64,000 nucleotides of DNA from Macrotrachela quadricornifera (taxonomy: Eukaryota > Rotifera > Eurotatoria > Philodinida > Philodinidae), in contig JAJEKB010020311.1 in assembly GCA_022393335.1 (NCBI GenBank), positions 180,597 through 244,596 of the forward strand, read 5' to 3'. Position 1 is the stretch's first letter; every line of letters begins with the position of its first letter. The position numbers were made by a program, and so were the translations under genes. Below the pieces are notes generated by a model, which saw nothing but the letters and a program-made list of their open reading frames with translations, did no database searches and was not told where the DNA came from. This document shows positions 21,772-32,533 of the stretch, piece by piece.

Positions 21772-22924
21772 ATGCTTTGCAAAGCTATATTCGTATCTGC
21801 ACTACTATGTGCACTGGTCTCGATTGCTAAAGGTACTATATTCTTTATACTGTTCACTTTATTAGTTTGACCTCTTCTTAAAACTGAAATCGCTAATCCT
21901 CGCCATATATAAAATAATATTAACTCATAATTTGCTTTCTTACAGCTCATCAAGCAGCCTGGTCTAAAGGTATGTACTGTATGAAAGTACGTAAGCAAAG
22001 ACTCATTTACTGTAAAATTTTTTCTTCAAATTTTTGTTAACTTATAGGGACTTCCAGGAAAAGATGATTGGAACAATATGTTACCCGTCAGTCCTCAATA
22101 TATGCTCACGAAAAAAGACTGGTGGTTTCAACACGATCGAGGATGTGACAAAGCCCCACCACCGCCTGGGGACTACCTTGAACTACCTGCAGGAGGTTCT
22201 TTCACTGTTGAAATTGCTCAAAATCGTGCTTTCACCTCCTTCAATAAAAATCGAAAATTCAATGGCTATTATGGTGGTCCCCAACAACTTACAAGAGGTC
22301 ATGAGGAATGTGTTATCGATCCTAATTTACATACTCCAAGTCAAGCTTTAGCTCCAGGAACAGCTTTTGCTATCTCCTATCAGAACAGTATTGACAAAGT
22401 GACACCGGAAAATTTGGTAGTCTTCACTATAAGATATCATACACCCTGGCAAAGAGTGACCTCGTACGATGTACCAAAAGATTTACCTCCTTGTCCTCCA
22501 GGTGGTTGTACATGTGCATGGGGGTGAGTGAACGTTTTTATAATTTTAAATCGGCAGTATGTTCTTAATTATTTTTGAGTTTCTTCCCGTCTTTAAATAT
22601 TTTTTTCCATTTTATAATTCAGCTTCTAATATATTTTCTTTTTTTTCTGATACTAGATGGATTCCAATGGGATGCGGTCAACCCAACATGTATATGCAAG
22701 GCCATAAATGTATCGTCACCCGCTCAACTTCTACCAGAAAACTGGCAGTAGCCAAACCACCAGTGTATTGTGAAGATGATCATTCAAAATGTGTAAAGGG
22801 AGCAAAACAAATGATCTTCTATCAACAATTAGATGGAAATAATGTCATAAACCCACCAAAAATGCCAACCTACAACGCACGTATGGGATTCTCAGATGGT
22901 GCACAGAATGATATTTTTGAATGA
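21772..22924 (+). CDS. Secreted AA14-like lytic polysaccharide monooxygenase candidate (four exons)
   Basis: Exons 21772-21832, 21946-21986, 22048-22523 and 22657-22924, all with GT-AG introns and consistent phases, give 281 aa. Exon 1 encodes a signal peptide (MLCKAIFVSALLCALVSIAK) ending AKA across the first splice. Cleavage there leaves His22 as residue 1 (HQAAWSKGMYC), the hallmark of a copper histidine brace. A second His lies in DPNLHTPSQ (residue 129) and a candidate axial Tyr in VFTIRYHTPW (164). Other segments (DWWFQH, DYLELPAGGSFTVEIA, APGTAFAISY, PPCPPGGCTCAWGW, MGCGQPNMYM, KPPVYCEDD, KQMIFYQQ) match the pattern I remember for fungal secreted proteins related to AA14 xylan LPMOs. 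Such enzymes oxidatively cleave polysaccharides outside the cell. No lesion; horizontal origin from fungi is inferred. Confidence 0.78.
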
Positions 22925-23690
22925 TTGGACGGATGGTGCAGACTAAATTTGTTGTTATTTGTTCTTATTGTTTTGTAGGAAAGAAATAAAAAGTCGGCAT
23001 CGACCAAAACGGTCAAAAAACAGCAGTGGACAATTGTACACAGACGTTGGGGAAATTGTTCCCGTTTATGGAGAAATGCTTCACCTCACAAAATATCATA
23101 CATATTAAAGAGAAATGGAAAGGAAAAAATATATATACATATACAAACATAATCCATTGTATGATATCCCGCATAACCTTAAATTTTCAACGAAATGATT
23201 TTTTTGCAATGGAAAATGATTCTTCTTCCTAAGCGAAACTGTTGTACTATGTACCTTTGTCCATAAAGTAACTCAAATCATATAATAAATACGATGCTAG
23301 CATTATTTTCTAACAACAGTTAAATCTTTCAAATGGAGTAAATAAATTTTTCTTTCTTCTTAGCTTTCAGCTGGATAATAGAGTAGGACATTATTTATTG
23401 TATCTACCCTCGAATGATAAGGCACGATTAACTTTGCTCATTCCATTAGCGAACCGAAACATATATAACAGAAACAAAATATATCCCACAGAATATGCCT
23501 TATAAAATATCATCTATATTTCCACTAAAACTAAACACTTAACCTCTTTTACAAAAAAATTCTTAACTTCTTTCTTGAAATCTTCCACTTCAATTTATTC
23601 ACGGGCAATTCTATAAAAAGTTTCACTTGATATTTAATACATTTTCACAGACAAAACCCGGCTTATGCTGAATACTAACCTCAGGTAAAA
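22925..23690. other. 3' flank of the LPMO-like gene, non-coding
   Basis: AT-rich. AATAAA-like motifs follow the stop (near 22985 and 23284), suitable for polyadenylation. No ORF with a domain. Confidence 0.4.
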
Positions 23691-24205
23691 CATTCTCGAT
23701 TTCTGCCAAATCTATTTTATTTCCATTTCTACGTATAAATGCGGTCTGGCTAAATAACTTCTACTTGAAATATCACTATTTTTGTTACGAATCCCCATTT
23801 CTGCCTGAAACTTCCTCTACATGAAACGAAACACAATAGAAAATTTTAAATTTTCCTCTAATTTAATTCAACTCCACTTTATAAGCGGAGACGTCCTTGA
23901 ACTATTGAAGCTGCAAATACAACCGTTTCCAATAGCACAATTCCTTTTCTACTTGAAATTCCTATTACGCTACAAAACAAAAAAAACGAACTTCACGATT
24001 TTTCTTTATTTTCTCTCCATTTCTATTTATACCTTGCGATGTTGATTCACCATTTCTGCCTAAAAAATGATTATATCTGCTGGAAAAAATCCATTTCTGC
24101 TTAAAACTCGCCTTAAGATGAAAAAAAATAAAAGAAAAATTATCCATTTCTCCTTATAAGTAGGGATATTGATCGACAATTTTTGCCTGCAAAATGCCTC
24201 AACAT
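23690..24205. repeat. Degenerate short repeat (ATTTCTGCCTRAAA family)
   Basis: Variants of ATTTCTGCCTGAAA recur near 23699, 23797, 24050, 24091, 24145 and 24177, with CCATTTCTA variants between (23731, 24014). Spacing is irregular (about 30-100 bp). Probably an old minisatellite. Confidence 0.4.
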
Positions 24206-25696
24206 TTACTTCATAAAAGAGATTCTGCTTGATTTTTTGAGGTTAAAGCATTTCTCTTTGAAGTGGAACAACTTCTCTCTACAGGAGGGAAATGGTCCAG
24301 CCTCTCCTTGTGGCAATAAAAAAAATCTTTACGTAATAAAAAATCTGATTCTTATCAATCCTCCACCTTTGTTGCAGCCAATATTCTCTAGACAGAATTC
24401 ATTCATCGTGACAGCAGAACGAGCGTGAATGTAAGCGTAAATTCGTCTGCATGTAACGTACGAAGGACACATTAAAGATATCATTAGAATATGCAGTAAC
24501 GCGAAGAAAAAATACACGAATGCGTCGTATCAATATATTTGACAAAGTATGCAAAAGAAGAACATTTGAGACGAAAGAAATGCAAAGAAAAAGAATACTT
24601 ATCGACAAAGAGCACGCGTATATATTGTCGTAGGGAGTATTAGTAATTTATACGAACATCACAAACACTCAACTTTTGAAAACCGCACGAAGTGTCCGCT
24701 TATAAACACCCACACCTTGGTGAGTTATGTTCGCATAAATTACTGATACCCTGAAAAGTTGCATGCTATATACAGGCAAGAAGATCACACATCTCTAGGG
24801 ATTGCCCGTCACATAATGATGTTTCAAAGTAACGTAAATATATATATATTTCAAACGAAAATATCACATGCAACCGTCGCATTATTATCCTGAGAAATGG
24901 TTCTAGCTATGTCGACAATATACACTGCTATAATATGCTTTTTATTAAACGAAAGAAATATATGTTATTTATTAAAAATAATAAAACTATAAATAATATT
25001 CTAATTAGGTTCTTGACAACATCACATGTTTTTTTTCCATTATATTGTGTATCTTTGGCTGACTTTCAAACACCTCGGGATCTTATAATTACATACGTTG
25101 TTATAATAGAGATTAGTGTTATTGCTTCGATTCTTCTAGGCGTATTATTCATTTCGATTTTATTTCTCACTTGTGAATTTTGTGTGTATCTTTCTCTTTT
25201 ATTAGCATTTTATTTTACTATCGTGTTGATATTCAACAATCATTCATAGGTTTAAGATTAAACTATAGTAAAGTCTTCTAGCAAACTGATTAAAAAAACT
25301 ACAAGTACGACCCAAATGTCAGAGAACTAAATATTTCTATTTGACAAGAACTTACCGTGAGTCAGAGTATAGTTAATTGCCAAAAATGATATTTTTTCCA
25401 TTTTTATTAACTGTAAATATTTCAACTTCGTCGATTGAGATTTTCATATAAACTAAAGAAACAATTATTTTATTTTCATCTTCACTTATATTTTTGGCTT
25501 TCAGATTCTACATTGAATTAATTCAATGAAGTTCGCTACTTTTTATTAGTTTCAGTTTTTGATAATTAACAATATTTTGATGTGCTTGAAATTTTTTCAT
25601 ATTATATCATTTATTTTAATAAGAAAAAAAAACAAATTGTTCGAAGATATTACACAGTCCGTATGCTGTCTTTTCGAAGATCCTTTCATTCTATGA
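24206..25696. other. Non-coding stretch
   Basis: No recognisable gene. The hydrophobic open frame at 24935-25249 is AT-driven and lacks any family signature. Confidence 0.35.
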
Positions 25697-26728
25697 TCAA
25701 TCACCTTTCCAACCAGTTTTTCTCAACCATTGTTCAAAGGTATTTAAACTAGTTAATTTTTGTCCATTTGTCCAATCTTTATCTTTTCCATAATAACCAT
25801 ATTCTTCAAACCATTTATACATACCAAACATATCATCTTGTGCACTTTTCGACGACCATTTAAGTGCTGCTCGAAATTCTTCTTCTGTTAATGTTTTCGA
25901 TATAGCTGGAATACCAGTTACTTTGGTAAAAATTTTTGGTATATGTTCAAAAGTAATATCTTCACTACATATACATATATCTTGACCAACAAATTTCTCC
26001 GGATTTTCTAATATTTCACGAACAATAGGACCGATATCATCAATATCGACTAAGTGTACTTTTGCTTTTTGATCCATTGGAAATGCAAATACAACTGTAC
26101 CATCATCTAATTTTGGTAATTTTCCAAATTTTTGCCAGTTTTGCATATAACATCCAGGTTCGACATAGATTGTTTTTAAGTTTGGATGTTTTTCCTTGAT
26201 GTAATCACTTATTTTAGCCTTCTGTGAAAAATGTGGTACATCTCTAAAATAGATATTAATGTAAGTATTTTATAAATAGAGTGAGTGTTCACTTACAATT
26301 TTTCATCACTTAGTTTGTTTACATCTTCTACGGTACTAAATATGTAATATGGAATATTAAGTAAAGCAGCAGTATCAGCCATAATAGTACCTTGTTGTAT
26401 TTCAATTTCAGGTTGATCAGGTTGTGCCCAATAATCAGTTAAAGCAAAGATAGCCCATGAATCTTTGAATGCACGTTTTACATCATCACTTTTCGACAGA
26501 TCATATGTAAACATTTCAATATCATCACTCAAACGCTTTACGGCTTGTGCTTTGTCACTTGTTGAATCACGTGTTAATCCACGAATCTTTTGAAAAAATA
26601 AATAGGAACACATTTTTATGTAATAGCTTCATTACCTTATATTTGCCTCTTTCAACTAATGATCGGACTACAGCTCCTCATTGAGCTCCAGTTGCTCCTA
26701 CAACAGTTACCAATTTGCGAGAGGCCAT
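25697..26728 (-). pseudogene. NmrA-like (HSCARG-type) NAD(P)-binding protein with one premature stop
   Basis: Exons 26728-26636, 26586-26297 and 26243-25697 join in phase (GT-AG introns) to 310 codons. Exon 1 reads MASRKLVTVVGATGAQ, then TGA at codon 17, then GAVVRSLVERGKYK. The stop falls in the GxxGxxG dinucleotide-binding loop, exactly where Gly is expected (consistent with GGA to TGA). The rest is undamaged: IRGLTRDSTSDKAQ, FALTDYW, YFIFSTVEDV-like YYIFSTVEDVNKLS, VPHFSQKAKI, YVEPGCYMQNW, VHLVDIDDIGPIV. NmrA-like proteins are atypical short-chain reductases that sense NADPH/NADP+ and act mainly as cytosolic or nuclear regulators. With a single lesion in 309 residues, this is either a very young pseudogene or a base error; no downstream Met would restore the Rossmann loop. 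Confidence 0.82.
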
Positions 26729-27400
26729 TTTAAATCGCCAATGAAGTATATTATAGTATACAACTTTTCTTTCTCTATATATAGTGTTAAGTGACAACAT
26801 TATATATGCATCACTTCTTTCCCTTACTCTTTCTCTTTCAATGTCACCATATATGTATATCCCATCTATATGTTCTTTCGTTCTCTCACTCTCATGACGT
26901 CATGTATGTTTGTTCATCAGGTCATCATTTCATGACGTCATGTGTTCTTCCATCGTGTCATATGGGTTCTTCTAGTCCTTTTTTGTAAATCTTTTTTAAC
27001 ACGTATATATAGCTGTACATTTGTACAATAAAACACACTTATACATTTGTGTTATAATCGAAAACAACTCTCTTATCTGATAATCCAGCTGCTAAGTGGT
27101 TCGACCACTTTTCAATAGTTACGTTGGTAACTGTTTTTCTTTTCTTCATTTTTTTGCTGCATCCTACACATGGATCTCAGTCAGTGATGAAGGCAGCATT
27201 ACGAATGAAAAAAAAGTGGCCTTCGAAAGTACACAACAAAAAGAACGAACGATATGCATGAGTAGGGTGACATCAAACTACCAAAAAGAATTTTTTTTTC
27301 GTTTTTCACTTCTAGACAGGGCATTTTTATTCAACAAACAGAGTTTAAATATATATATATTGAACTATAATAGAAAATATTATTTTGAACTAATTAATTG
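26729..27400. other. Upstream region of the NmrA-like gene; non-coding
   Basis: Contains two copies of CATGACGTCATG-like sequence (near 26894 and 26932), CRE-type palindromes, about 170-205 bp upstream of the minus-strand ATG. Otherwise pyrimidine-rich with no ORF of note. Confidence 0.4.
26894..26942. promoter_or_regulatory. Paired TGACGTCA (CRE-like) palindromes
   Basis: The sequence TCATGACGTCATG occurs twice, 38 bp apart, upstream of the NmrA-like gene. TGACGTCA is the consensus site of CREB/ATF bZIP factors. A regulatory role is inferred from the exact 8-bp palindromes and their position. Confidence 0.4.
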
Positions 27401-27401
27401 A

Positions 27402-27570
27402 GTTGTGCACGAAAGTTGAATTGATCTGGAGGAGCTGTGTCTCCATTAAGCGTGAAATCGCACCATGTACCATCTTGTTGAATATAATTGGCCCATTTGA
27501 AATCGGTAGTAGCAAACGATGAGAGAATGCCAAATAACCGTCGAGAGATCATTAATTCAAGTTTCTTACC
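27402..27570 (-). pseudogene. Possible terminal exon of an unrecognised gene
   Basis: On the minus strand the frame reads ELMISRRLFGILSSFATTD, then FKWANYIQQDGTWCDFTLNG, then APPDQFNFRAQLN and TAA. The composition (Trp, Cys, Gly-rich, not AT-driven) looks protein-coding, unlike surrounding chance frames. A preceding frame (27737-27552) ends in TLREV with a GTAAGA donor. No start or further exon was found, and I do not recognise the family; probably a remnant. Confidence 0.35.
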
Positions 27571-27739
27571 TCTCGCAGCGTAAGGTATGTCAGCGAATTT
27601 TGTTCATACATACGAACTACCGGATGAGTCGTAATGATTGCGCCAATTAGTATTTTGAGGATATCGCAGCACAAATAAATCGTAGAGTCCTCATTTTTTT
27701 TAAAAAGATGCATCATGAAATTCGTTACAAGAATCACAA

Positions 27740-28093
27740 TGAGAAATTCTATTGAGTTAGTTCAACGAATTTTTCATAAGGCTAAAAGTGAAGCACTGTA
27801 TGATAGTGAAAAATTCCATTATTATGAGAGTGAGAAAAATGAAAATAACGTTTCAAAATAGTCTTCTTCAGACTGCAAACAAGAAATTATAATGATATAA
27901 TCACTTGCTTTTCAAAAAACAATTGAAATGAAATATGAGAAAAATCATGAATGTTCATGAAAAATATGATCGCCATTATGTTGTTCAACTGCACGAACTC
28001 TTTGAAGAAAAAAGTCGATCACATTGCGAATATAGCCGTGCATATGCCGAAATTTTTTCTTTCTAACCTTTTTCCGAGTCCTCGAAGAACGTT
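27740..28093. other. Non-coding stretch
   Basis: Nothing recognised. Confidence 0.3.
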
Positions 28094-28366
28094 TCGATGG
28101 GTTCTCCGATGCCCATCAAACGCTCAAATCGAGTCTTCGAAGTGACATTTTCTGCTGGGTTGAGTACACGGCGATGGGTTATTCCATTTCGATAAATATG
28201 AACCCATCGAAAAAAATTTCGAGATTTCCAAGGAAGAATTAAAATGAACTATCGAAATGACCCATCTCCACGTGGTCGATCCATCGGAAAATGTCACTCC
28301 GAACAGTCGATTTGAACGTTCGATGGGCATTGAAAATATAATTCGAGGCATCGAAATACCCATCGA
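28094..28366. mobile_element. Small palindromic element (TCGATGGGT ends)
   Basis: The left arm (28094-28175) pairs with the right arm (28258-28366): outer TCGATGGGTTCTCCGATGCC with GGCATCGAAATACCCATCGA, inner GTGACATTTTC with GAAAATGTCAC. A 15-20-bp insertion interrupts the right arm. No ORF; MITE-like. It is immediately followed by a short ATCGAT microsatellite at 28383-28405. Confidence 0.65.
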
Positions 28367-28405
28367 CTGTCAGGTTGGGTATGAATATCGATATCGATAT
28401 CGATG

Positions 28406-29483
28406 CCCGATCGTGAGAAAAATACTACTTAAATACGGAAACCCTTTGCATCTGATATTATTAATTGTTATGTATATGACCGTTTGGCTGCTACTCTTTT
28501 ACACAAAACTTTTTCATATTTTATTGTAAACTATAATAATACTGTAAACAACAATGCGAATTTTGATAATAATATTATTTAAGGGCTGTTTCTATTCAAG
28601 AAAATTTGATCACATTATTCTAAGAATATGATTTTTATTTATTATAATTTTATGGTGACACTCACCTATAAAATCCTAATTTATTGATAAAGCACCAAGT
28701 TGTTGATACAACACTCAATAATAAGTTAATCAAAATAAATAATTAAACAATGATCATCATTTTTAATCGATATCGGTCGAATAATTTAAATCATAGTGAT
28801 TTGATGATTATTATAGTCTTCTCCATGTTTATTTGAACTATATTTAAACTATAGTTTCAAATGGTCATTTTCACCGCGTTACCGACAGACGGACAGACAC
28901 AGGTGAATTTACGTTCTGCAGACCCTAGCCTTTCAGTCTAGGGAATACTGAATCTGATTGGCTTGGACGAACAGATAGACAAACTTTATGCATTTTAGCC
29001 GGCGTGTTTAAACGCCATGGAACTCTTTCTTTCACAAAAGGGAATAAGTAATAAACATATAGACAACGATATACGCGTACACACAATTAAATTGAACTGA
29101 AAGAAATACATGAAAAGAGAAACGTGTAGTCATAAATATTCTTAGACAAGAAGTTATACATATATCGATATAGATACCCCTATCTGCTATCTTTCTATTA
29201 TCATATGAAAAATCTAACCATATTCAAGCCAAATAATTACTCTCCCTAGCAAACTACTAAATATAAAATATTGGCTCTTGATAGCTATCTTATATGAAAC
29301 CATTCAGTTCTGTTACGAGTGGTTAACTCTAGATCCTTGGTTAGATGATAATGAAATAGAAATATACTTCTATTACACTTCTGTTCAATTATGAGAAGTC
29401 ATCAGCTATATATAGAATGGAACTTCATCCATCTTTAGGAAAGATCCAATAGGTAATCTTGGTAAAACGATCAGGAAAATCTC
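28406..29483. other. Non-coding stretch with a transposon-end-like motif
   Basis: Around 28877 the string ACCGACAGACGGACAGACAC resembles the CAGACGGACAGAC tract found near the ends of many invertebrate transposons; a similar CAGACGAACAGACAC occurs at the Helitron-like end near 52760. No other structure recognised. Confidence 0.35.
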
Positions 29484-29957
29484 ATATATATGTCATCGGC
29501 CAATCTCGGATTCAGGTCAATCCTGAATATGCCTAGGCCATTATAAGGTCTGAGTTTGAACTATTCCAAACTCGAATCGAGTAAAAACTTTGAGGTAAAA
29601 CTCATTTTTTGTCTTAAAATCAACGTCAGGATTTGGAACTTTTACTTGATACACTGCGAACAAGTGATGACACTTCTATTCTACATAATCAGTAGACAAG
29701 CCAGAGTTGGACTGGAAAAGCTAGATGGAGTTTTATTTGTAATTGCGAACTCCATATGAATATATTCATAACTATTTAAGTCCAGCTTGTACCGATTGAT
29801 CGGCTACACGGAAGTGAAGTATCATCACCTGTTCACAGTTTATCAAGTAAAATTGCTGAATCTGACATTGATTTCAGGACAAAAAATGAATTCTATCTCA
29901 AAGTTTTTATTCAATCCAGGATTGACCTGAATCCAAAATTGACCTACGACATATATA
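29484..29957. mobile_element. Palindromic MITE-like element, ~475 bp
   Basis: The left arm (29484 to about 29680) and right arm (about 29770-29957) are inverted copies: GATTCAGGTCAATCCTG near 29508 with CAGGATTGACCTGAATC near 29917, AAAAACTTTGAG near 29582 with CTCAAAGTTTTTA near 29896, and ACTTGATA near 29642 with TATCAAGT near 29842. Both outer ends read ATATATGTC. No coding content. Confidence 0.7.
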
Positions 29958-30252
29958 ACAAAAATAAATCACTTAAAAAGGGAAAAGATGAAACATATGT
30001 TATGTGTAAGAAAAGAAAAATCCAAGTATATATGAATTAATAGGAGTACGAAGAGACGAAAAGAGAAGAAGGAAAATGCCAGATGACCATATACAGGTGT
30101 TTGCAAAAAAACTTGCATATCTTCTTCTAATGGTATCATCGTCTAGATCAAGGTTTCTCGAATTGTTTTTGTAGAGATAAATAGCCCATGTGATTCGAAC
30201 CGGACAAAAACCGCAGGTAGGTCGTCGGTTGACCGTCCGGTGTAATGTGCGC

Positions 30253-30670
30253 TATACCGGCGGTATACCGCCGGTTTTTTTTGAAAATGGAACATCGTAA
30301 TAGCTTATGTTTAAACTGCTGAATAATTTTAAAGTCTGTTAAAACTCTCAAAATCGCTCTGCTTTCGATGGCACTGTATATTGTCGATGCGCTTGAGCTA
30401 CCTGTACCAGTCACAGAGCACAAATTGGTCCCAATTTCGAGATCATTTTTTTATTAAAGAGGGCGCTGCAAAAAATTTAATAAGTAAAATATATGAAAAA
30501 CTGGTTTCTTTCTCAGTAATTATGAATTTTATTTATTAAAACATTGCAATTCTGAGAGAAAAGAGCCTTTTTGAGCGTCTACAAAGAGAACCGGAGAGTT
30601 TAAGAGCTACCGCCGGTAAAGCGTCGGTATACCGTCGGTATTTTCAGATAACGCGGTATACCGGCGGTAT
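30253..30670. mobile_element. Element with GC-rich ATACCGGCGG palindromic ends
   Basis: The left end holds a perfect 20-bp palindrome, ACCGGCGGTATACCGCCGGT, at 30256-30275, followed by a T run and GAAAAT. The right end, reverse complemented, reads ATACCGCCGGTATACCGC, then GAAAATACCGACGGTATACC. The ~320-bp middle is AT-rich with no ORF. It shares the ACCGC-palindrome theme with the element at 5348-6912. Confidence 0.55.
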
Positions 30671-31463
30671 CAAGAATAAATGTGCGACATGAGAGCCCAT
30701 GAAGAGTATTATACGGCAGTAAAATTTGGTATTCCTTTTCCTATCCTTTAGAAGAAGTAAAAAATTAACTTTACTCTTCGTTGAATACCATAAAATCATC
30801 TATAATCAAAATTTTCAACATTTTTTCACCTCTTCACCTCAAAACTATTAGAGTTCACCAATTTTTTCGGACTTTTTTTTTCTCAGTATTATACTTAAAT
30901 CTTTAGAAAAAGTTTGGACATTCACTTATGCGAGTGTCGTCTTAAGCATGAGTCGCTCCATGTCGTACAATAGATGGTAGTCTGCAAGAAGTAGCATAGA
31001 ATAGCATAGATCAATATTTTAACCCTTTACCTTCTATTTTCTGACGTAGCAACTACTTACTGATAGGTTCTTGACAAACTTTCTTTCATGTCGCTACGTA
31101 ATCGAAAAGAAAATATTCTTATACATGATCAACGTGCAGTATACCCACCAAGGATTTATTTCTCAGAAAAATCACTTCTCTAAGTGTTTATAATGATGAA
31201 AAAAGGATTTACGAGAAAAAAATAATTTTGTGGAAGTATTTTTTCGAAAACACTTGCATGTGATAGAACAGCAAACGAATATCTTACTTGTTCGCTAACA
31301 ACAACTTCTCTTATTAAAAACATCACTCTTCGTCATTCAAGGACACAGCCTATTAAAATCACTGATTCAAAATTTTCTTATAGGAAAAAAAAAGTTGAAG
31401 ACAAAGAAATGCGAATAAACACTTATTAAGTTGCTTTCTCATCTCGTCACTTTTCTAACAACT

Positions 31464-31577
31464 ACGTCGCAGTTGCACGTTACTGCGGCGCATTGATCGC
31501 AATAAAAAAATCATATATTTAGCTGCGATCGAACTGCGCCAGAATTATGCGTAACTGCGTCGCAGTTCGATCATAGT
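31464..31577. repeat. ~110-bp imperfect palindrome (GTCGCAGTT ends)
   Basis: CTACGTCGCAGTTGCACGTT at the left pairs imperfectly with AACTGCGTCGCAGTT-type sequence at the right, and TTGATCGCA with TGCGATCGAA around an AT-rich centre. Markedly GC-richer than its surroundings. Probably a tiny MITE or a transposon-end dimer. Confidence 0.5.
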
Positions 31578-32024
31578 CAAACATATGGGTTTATTCTTTT
31601 TCATCACTGCAAAGAACGGAGACGGATTGTCTTCGTTACATAGGTAAGCTACCACTAATTTCTCATGAAAGTCCGATATATTTTGTAAGTACATCCTTTA
31701 CATAACTGAAGATGAAATAACTATTTCATTTATAAAATGTAGCAGATTTCGTTATGTAGAACCTGCTTATGATCGAAATATTACAGTAAAAAAAGTAAAA
31801 AGTCTGTCAAAATGCTTGCAAACTGACATAGCTTTGTTATTATTTGACTTTGTTCTCAATGGATTTTTAACACATATTTTGACATAAATCTTTCAGATTT
31901 CAGGGTTTTGGTTGAAAATGAGACGTTGATAATAGATAGATTTGGGCAAGGGAAAAAGACTTAATCAGAATCATTCGAACGTTTTGCAACGTATAACAAT
32001 GGGCTGAAATGGATTCAGATCTTG

Positions 32025-32055
32025 AGAGTAAGGGTGAGGGTGAGGGTGTGGGTGA
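32025..32055 (+). repeat. Short telomere-like G-rich tract
   Basis: GTAAGGGTGAGGGTGAGGG continues as TGTGGGTGAG, i.e. two TGAGGG and one TGTGGG hexamer. TGTGGG is, to my knowledge, the telomeric hexamer of Adineta vaga. Only about five units, so either an interstitial telomeric remnant or chance. Confidence 0.4.
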
Positions 32056-32533
32056 GAGGTAAAGCGAAAGATTTAAAACGTACCATCTGGCTTATCAAAA
32101 TTTATTTCTCAGGTATGCTGTGTCTTTTGATAGTTAGACTGCTCAGTGTAGGCCCAAGAGATACTACAAGAGAGTGGGTTCTTGTAGTCTTTGTACAGTA
32201 CGATAGTGCTATATCTAGGATTTGAGAAGGAGAGCAATTTGCAGATAAAATATCAACTTGGATAAAAATCATTTTGAAGGTAACGATTTACGATAGAAGA
32301 AACTCGTATTTTCATTCGTCTTTGTTGGGTAAAATCGAAAAATTTTCTTGAAGAGCACAATATTTCAATTGTCATCCAATTGAATTCACGATTGTTGAAA
32401 GCGATTGTCACTAGGTATTTTTTATGGAACGACCGCATCGCAAATACAAATGTCTTGATCATAATGGGAAAGGAAACTTACAACTGTAATCTGCATAAAA
32501 GATATAAACGTTATTTCTTTCTTGAAATATGTA

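Larger units (their letters stand above)
30671..32533. other. Mostly non-coding; one small palindrome and one telomere-like tract
   Basis: Apart from the palindrome at 31464-31577 and the GGGTGAG tract at 32025-32055, nothing coding or repetitive was recognised. Confidence 0.35.

Noticed and set aside
22034..22351. Overlapping ORF in another frame over LPMO exon 3
   Set aside because: The 22048-22523 frame continues the signal peptide exon in phase and carries the family motifs; the other is a shadow.
24935..25249. Hydrophobic 104-aa ORF that could be a membrane protein
   Set aside because: Composition is what AT-rich DNA gives in this frame; no family pattern or neighbouring exons.
30160..30180. 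GGTTCGAATC on the minus strand, matching a tRNA B box
   Set aside because: No A box at the correct distance and no cloverleaf can be drawn; probably chance or part of an old SINE.
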